Assembly: GCF_002775205.1 (NCBI RefSeq)
Contig: NC_036445.1
Span: forward strand, 6,778,802 to 6,842,801
Origin: Xiphophorus maculatus
Taxonomy: Eukaryota; Chordata; Actinopteri; Cyprinodontiformes; Poeciliidae
Reading direction: 5' to 3'
DNA: 64,000 nt
The notes below the pieces were generated by a model. The model had not been told where the DNA came from. It saw only the letters and a list, made by a program, of their open reading frames with translations, and did not search any database. This document shows, piece by piece, positions 59,680 through 64,000 of the stretch. Every line of letters starts with the position of its first letter. Position 1 is the first letter of the stretch. The translations under genes and the position numbers were made by a program.

Positions 59680-60820
59680 AGTATATGCAGCCAGTTCAAT
59701 AAAACTCTATAGTTTCCCTTTAATGCCTTTGATATGAATGTACAATTCAAAAAGGAAAACCTGGCATGTTAGCAGAAGTACACTTTGGCACTGTATTTAG
59801 GGTTACTTGCTTTGCAGATCATTTTAAGTAGTACAGATCTTTGAATCTGAACTCCAAATCTAAATAGAAACAGTTTCATTGTATCAATTAACCATTTAAT
59901 AAGATATAACTGAATTACCTTACTAGGAATAGAATTTCTGTGCAAAACAAAAACAGATTGAGAACACAATGTAAATGCCAGCAAGTATTCCAATAATTCA
60001 TAAAGAGTATTGGGAAAAATATATAACTGCAGAGCTCTGCTAAAACTGTAAGCTTTAGCAAAAGAAAAGATCGAAACCTAATTTTAATATTAATACAGTG
60101 TCCCATTACATCTGACAAAATAAATGCCAACAGACACTGGTTTCCGATATACTGTATGTTAATAATTTGCTTTGAGTGCAATGACATTAAATAAATATGA
60201 TGAAATGCACATAAAAATGTAAAAGAAATTGGTTTATTGTACATAGGCTATCAGGTCTATTCTGATTTTAGACACAGCTCTAAAATTATTTTTCCTTGAA
60301 CATTCTGCAATAATCAGAACACAAGCTGCTGCAACATCCACAATCTTGTGCAAACGTCTTGAACCATTTCTCATTGTATTATAATTCCCTTTTAAAGGAG
60401 TCATATCCTTGTGATCTCTATCAATACCTCTCCAGTCTTCCTGAAGGTTTTTCTTTCAACCATGACTGTTTTTTAACTTCTTTCCAAAAGAAAACTACAG
60501 AAAGAGTGGAAGACTGTGGACTATGACCATTTCATAAGATTACAAGAAAGTCTAGTTGATTAGAAGAAAAATATAGAAAAACTTTAGAAAGGAAGTGGGA
60601 TTCATCCCAAAAAATATTTACAACAATGTCTCCCTGCATAATAGGAAAAGCCTAAAGTGAAAAAGTAGTAAAGAATGTCTCTGAGGAGTAACATGGCTGT
60701 TAAACACTGATTAATAACAAGATGTCCAAGATATTTTTTTTATTTTCTTGACTCAACCAGTGTATCTTGCACATGGCTGATTTGAGTCCTGTCCTCTTGT
60801 ATTTCACTGCCTGCTTCTCT
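59680..60820. other. intergenic DNA downstream of the Notch-like gene
   Basis: Probably contains the 3' untranslated region of the Notch-like gene near 60,700-60,820. Between 60,330 and 60,470 there is a weak resemblance to a mariner-type terminal region ('gtgcaaacgtcttgaaccatt'), not strong enough to call. The rest is AT-rich. Confidence 0.35.
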
Positions 60821-60823
60821 TTC

Positions 60824-63800
60824 CTACAAGACTGTTTGCGTGGAGTCAGTGGTGCTGTTTGTGTTGGGTTTCTGCTCAGTATTCACTGAACTCACTGCGG
60901 CCTGATTCACTCTGCTGGTATTTTCAACGTTCATCGCTGGTTGGCGATCTGGTTGGGCGGCAGTGGTCGGTGGGGGTGAAACCACCACCCTTTCAATGGG
61001 CTCATTGGCTGTTCTGTCTGTCACAATGAGGTAATTCGGCTCAGGCTGGAGAGCGCTGGAGCGGCGCTGCAGTGCATGCTGGGTACAAGAGAAAGAGCGC
61101 TGCCGAGGGGCTGGCTGGGGAGAGAGGAAGTGAGGTGTAGTGGCTCGGGGGTTTTCGTGATGCCTGTCACGATCCTCGTCTTCTGATGTCACCTCCTGTA
61201 AGGTACTGATTGGCCGAGGGGAACGACCCATGACTCTTGGAGGAACGAGTGCCGTGGCTGATTGATTGAGCTGGGGTCTCCAGTTCTGGGGCGGTGGGTA
61301 CTGCATTCGGCCCATTGACCAATCACTGGCAACGAAGAAAAGTCATGAAAACATGATCAAATTGATGAAGGCATCAAAGAATTATGGTGAACAACTTAAA
61401 TTAAGAAAAAGAGGATGCTTAATTTATCTCCATTGTATGGCTGAAAACATATCAGTCGATATTTTTGATTGGTTTTTTGTTTTTCCTCTTGAGCTGTTGT
61501 AATCATTCTCTCCTTTCACTCCACCTCGTTCTTTTTATTTTTAAACAGTTATGAGGCAGCGAAACATGTAACCGCTGCTGAGGCAACAGGTTGTTGCTAG
61601 GTAACCAAAGAGAGAGCAAGTTAGTCAAGTTACCAACCTGAACTTTGCTTTGCTGACCAAAATTAGACGTCTATAGCTTTTCCTCTACCTACGTCCCCCA
61701 GAATGCTGTGCAGTTCTGAACTGGAGTTCACTGAAATTATTGAACATTGGATTGTACGTACCAGCTCTACATCAAACTGACCACAGCACCCCCACAACCA
61801 TTTTCTGAAATAGTTTGATCATTTTTGATCATTTGTAATCGCTAAAATTATTTGGTTAGTCTGACAAAATAATTATGATGTGTGTTTGAGTCAAATTTCT
61901 GAAAGCTTACTTCTGAGGTGTTGAGGTCATGTCTCGATGGGCTATCATCCCAGAGAATGAGGCGCTTCTTCCAGGGAGACCCTGAGAACTGACCCAGGGT
62001 GAGTACATTAGAGCACGCTCCTCCCACATCACATCGCTGGCCGTGTTAACAGGAACAGGCCCTCTCTGGATCTGGTGAGCCAGCAAGAGCTCCAGGACCT
62101 GATGGTGCATGGCCTCTCTGGCCACATCGATTGGACGACGGCCCCTCCGGTCATGCAGCTCCAGGTTGGCACCATGAAGCAGGAGAAGCCTGGAAGTGTC
62201 ATAACAGCCATGGAGGGAGGAGAGGAAGAGCGCTGTCTCACCCTAACAGAAAAAAATAATTGTGTAAGCAACTGTACCGGTACTCAAAATCATTTATTAC
62301 ATATAATCTTTTGATGATAAAATTCTAAACTGATACAGTGCCTTTCAAAAAGATTTATACCCCTTCAGCTTTCAGACATTCTGCCAACTTACAGCCACAA
62401 ACTTCCCAGCCACAAACCAAAGGAAACTGTTTGCACTGAATTTGTTTTAGGGGTAGCCAACTAAAGGGGGATAGAATTAAAATCAATATTGTGCTGACTC
62501 CATCGTTATGTTTTGTTTAGTTTTCCGATGGTAAATTGTAAGTTAAATTATAGAACCTTATCGACACCTAGTGGACAATGTTTATGTATTTAATTTGGTC
62601 AGTCAAGCAGAACTCGTCCAGCTGTAGCTACGCTTGGTGTTTTCGACTGTCCTTCAGACATGTTTGTTTCTTGGACACTATTTGTCTGTAAGTTAATTTT
62701 ATTAATTGCCATTTCAGTATTGTGTAATGTTTTATAGAAAAGTTTTACGTTTCCCAACCAACATTTAAAGCTACATTGTTAGCTAATTGGTGATAATTGG
62801 GAGTCATTCATTTGCTGTAGTCTAGTTGTTTTCTTTACCTTGTCTGTGGTTGATGTGTACTTTTGTGCTTTGTTACAGTTTTACAAAAGAAAAAACAAAC
62901 CAAAAAAAAGTTACAAAATAAAACTAGAAAACTATCACGGACTGGTTTATTTTCAACTCAAGGTTAGCTAGCTGTCTAGTTTTGTAAGAGCAACACATCG
63001 TGAGGGCAGCATAAATATTGAAACACATTTTCAAAAGAATTTGCACAAAAATGCTCAAATGTTTGTACAATTTCTCATTTGTCCCCTAATTTAAATTGGT
63101 GTGAAACAAATCCCCCCAAAAATATATTGAAGTTTGCAGCTATCACATAAAAAATGTGCAAAGGTTTAACAGGTGGGAATTCTTTCCTGGACAATGTCTG
63201 GATAATAAAGCTTAGTCACATACCTTGTTGTCTTGAAGGTCCACAGCAGCTCCATAGCGAATGAGGGTCCTTGCTAGGGAGAGGTGATTTACTGAGCATG
63301 CCCAGTGTAGGGCTGATCTCCCTGAGAGACAAGTGTGAGTGGAGGGGAGGTGAGGGAGTAAGTCAGCCAGTGAACAACCATTACACAACAGAGTTAAGCC
63401 CAGATGGTAAGGAGATGGGGGATGAAGAGGGAGAACACCTCTAATTAGGGGAGGATGGGATGATGACACAGGAGGACAGAGGGTTGAAGACAAAGAAAAG
63501 GACAGAAGAGCTGAAGCAAGGAGAAAGATTAAACACAAAGCTAATATATCCATCAACACAAGAATATTAACTTTGCTCTGAGTCAGAAGAAGAGAGTAGG
63601 GGAGCTGGAGAAGGACAGGTAGGAGGGACAGAAGGGACACAAAAAGAGGATGTGAGAGAGACGGGGTAAGTCACAAGTTACTCGACCCCCTCAGTGTCAG
63701 AAAAAGATGATTGTGAATTACACCCGTTTGACATAAACTCTCTACATGAAGACTGGGGGCTGAGGTACATTATCATGTCCCAGACTAACTAGTGATGTTG

Positions 63801-63938
63801 TCAAGAAGCATTACCAGTATGATCTGTGTTGTTTACTGGAACTCCAGCTTGCAACAGTTCCAGGACCACTCTGTCCAGCCCACTGCGCACAGCTCGGATC
63901 AGAACCACAGACCCATCGGGACCACACCACTCTGCTGA
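60824..63938 (-). CDS. Notch-like receptor, C-terminal ankyrin region (partial)
   Basis: Four in-phase exons, 63938-63815, 63321-63224, 62242-61911 and 61325-60824, give about 352 codons including stop. The gene continues beyond the window. The first exons encode Notch-type ankyrin repeats: 'DGSVVLIRAVRSGLDRVVLE', 'HTGRSALHWACSVNHLSLA', 'GETALFLSSLHGCYDTSRLL' and 'RRPIDVAREAMHHQVLELLL'. The last matches the Notch-specific block around 'DIAQERMHHDIVRLLDEY'. In Notch this domain binds CSL and Mastermind in the nucleus after cleavage. After it come only about 230 residues, rich in Pro, Ser and Gln, beginning near SSQGLPGRSASFSG and including DWSMGRMQ, ending TDSTQTVL; I do not see the canonical WSSSSP-type PEST box. 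The sequence is divergent from Notch1-3, so it may be the fish Notch-like gene or a fast-evolving relative. Confidence 0.8.
61593..61606 (+). promoter_or_regulatory. X-box-like RFX motif in Notch-like intron
   Basis: GTTGCTAGGTAACC resembles an RFX X-box (two inverted GTTGC half-sites, spacing slightly altered). It lies in the intron between the last two coding exons. Such short sites can occur by chance or come from a repeat. Confidence 0.25.
62333..62475 (+). mobile_element. Tc1-like terminal-repeat scrap in Notch-like intron
   Basis: 'acagtgcctttcaaaaagatttataccccttcagctttcagacattctgccaacttacagccacaaactt' follows the start of the Tc1-like family from its terminal repeat into the subterminal region. 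No transposase is present. Confidence 0.6.
62480..63223. other. intron of the Notch-like gene
   Basis: Intron between ankyrin exons; AT-rich with no other feature seen. The whole intron spans 62,243-63,223, including the Tc1-like scrap. Confidence 0.6.
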
Positions 63939-64000
63939 CTGCCAACAGAACATTACTAAGATAAACGTTTGACTACACCCACAATACACATTTGGTTTTC

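Noticed and set aside
60300-60620. Possible mariner-type relic
   Set aside because: Only a short resemblance at the start; later sequence does not follow any family I can recall.

Overview
The window looks like genomic DNA from a ray-finned fish, most likely a percomorph teleost. The evidence is AT-rich intergenic DNA full of Tc1-like, hAT and Harbinger transposon remains, small-intron vertebrate genes with GT-AG splicing, and fish-type apolipoproteins such as the 14 kDa apoA-II and an apoE with a fish-style receptor-binding helix. The species cannot be named from the sequence.

Layout. From 1 to about 14.7 kb I recognise no gene, only decayed transposons, a (TA)n microsatellite and unique DNA. 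From 14.9 to 17.0 kb, on the minus strand, lies a five-exon trypsin-family gene that has lost all three catalytic residues and the zymogen activation site but keeps all twelve trypsin cysteines. From 20.5 to 52.8 kb lies a compact exchangeable-apolipoprotein cluster. In order it holds apoC-II, apoA-II (14 kDa), apoC-IV, apoC-I, apoE and apoA-IV on the minus strand, then a second apoA-IV on the plus strand. From 53 to 60.7 kb the DNA is transposon-rich. It includes a long inverted-repeat (foldback) element whose arms carry a 42-bp minisatellite and which is interrupted by a LINE fragment, and a complete-ended hAT element. From 60.8 kb to the right edge, on the minus strand, are the last four coding exons in the window of a divergent Notch-like gene: ankyrin repeats plus a short proline-rich tail.

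How the genes work together. The seven apolipoproteins are secreted lipid-binding proteins of plasma lipoproteins. ApoC-II activates lipoprotein lipase, apoC-I and apoC-IV are expected to modulate lipid exchange and clearance, apoE is the receptor ligand, and apoA-II and apoA-IV are structural helical-repeat proteins. ApoC-II, apoC-I, apoE and both apoA-IV genes have a clear TATA box and a 5' noncoding exon. The two apoA-IV promoters, and in weaker form the apoC-II promoter, share an HNF4-type site in the same orientation just upstream of the TATA box, which suggests common liver and intestine control.

All gene models were read by eye from splice sites, reading-phase agreement and protein similarity from memory; no alignment or database search was run.
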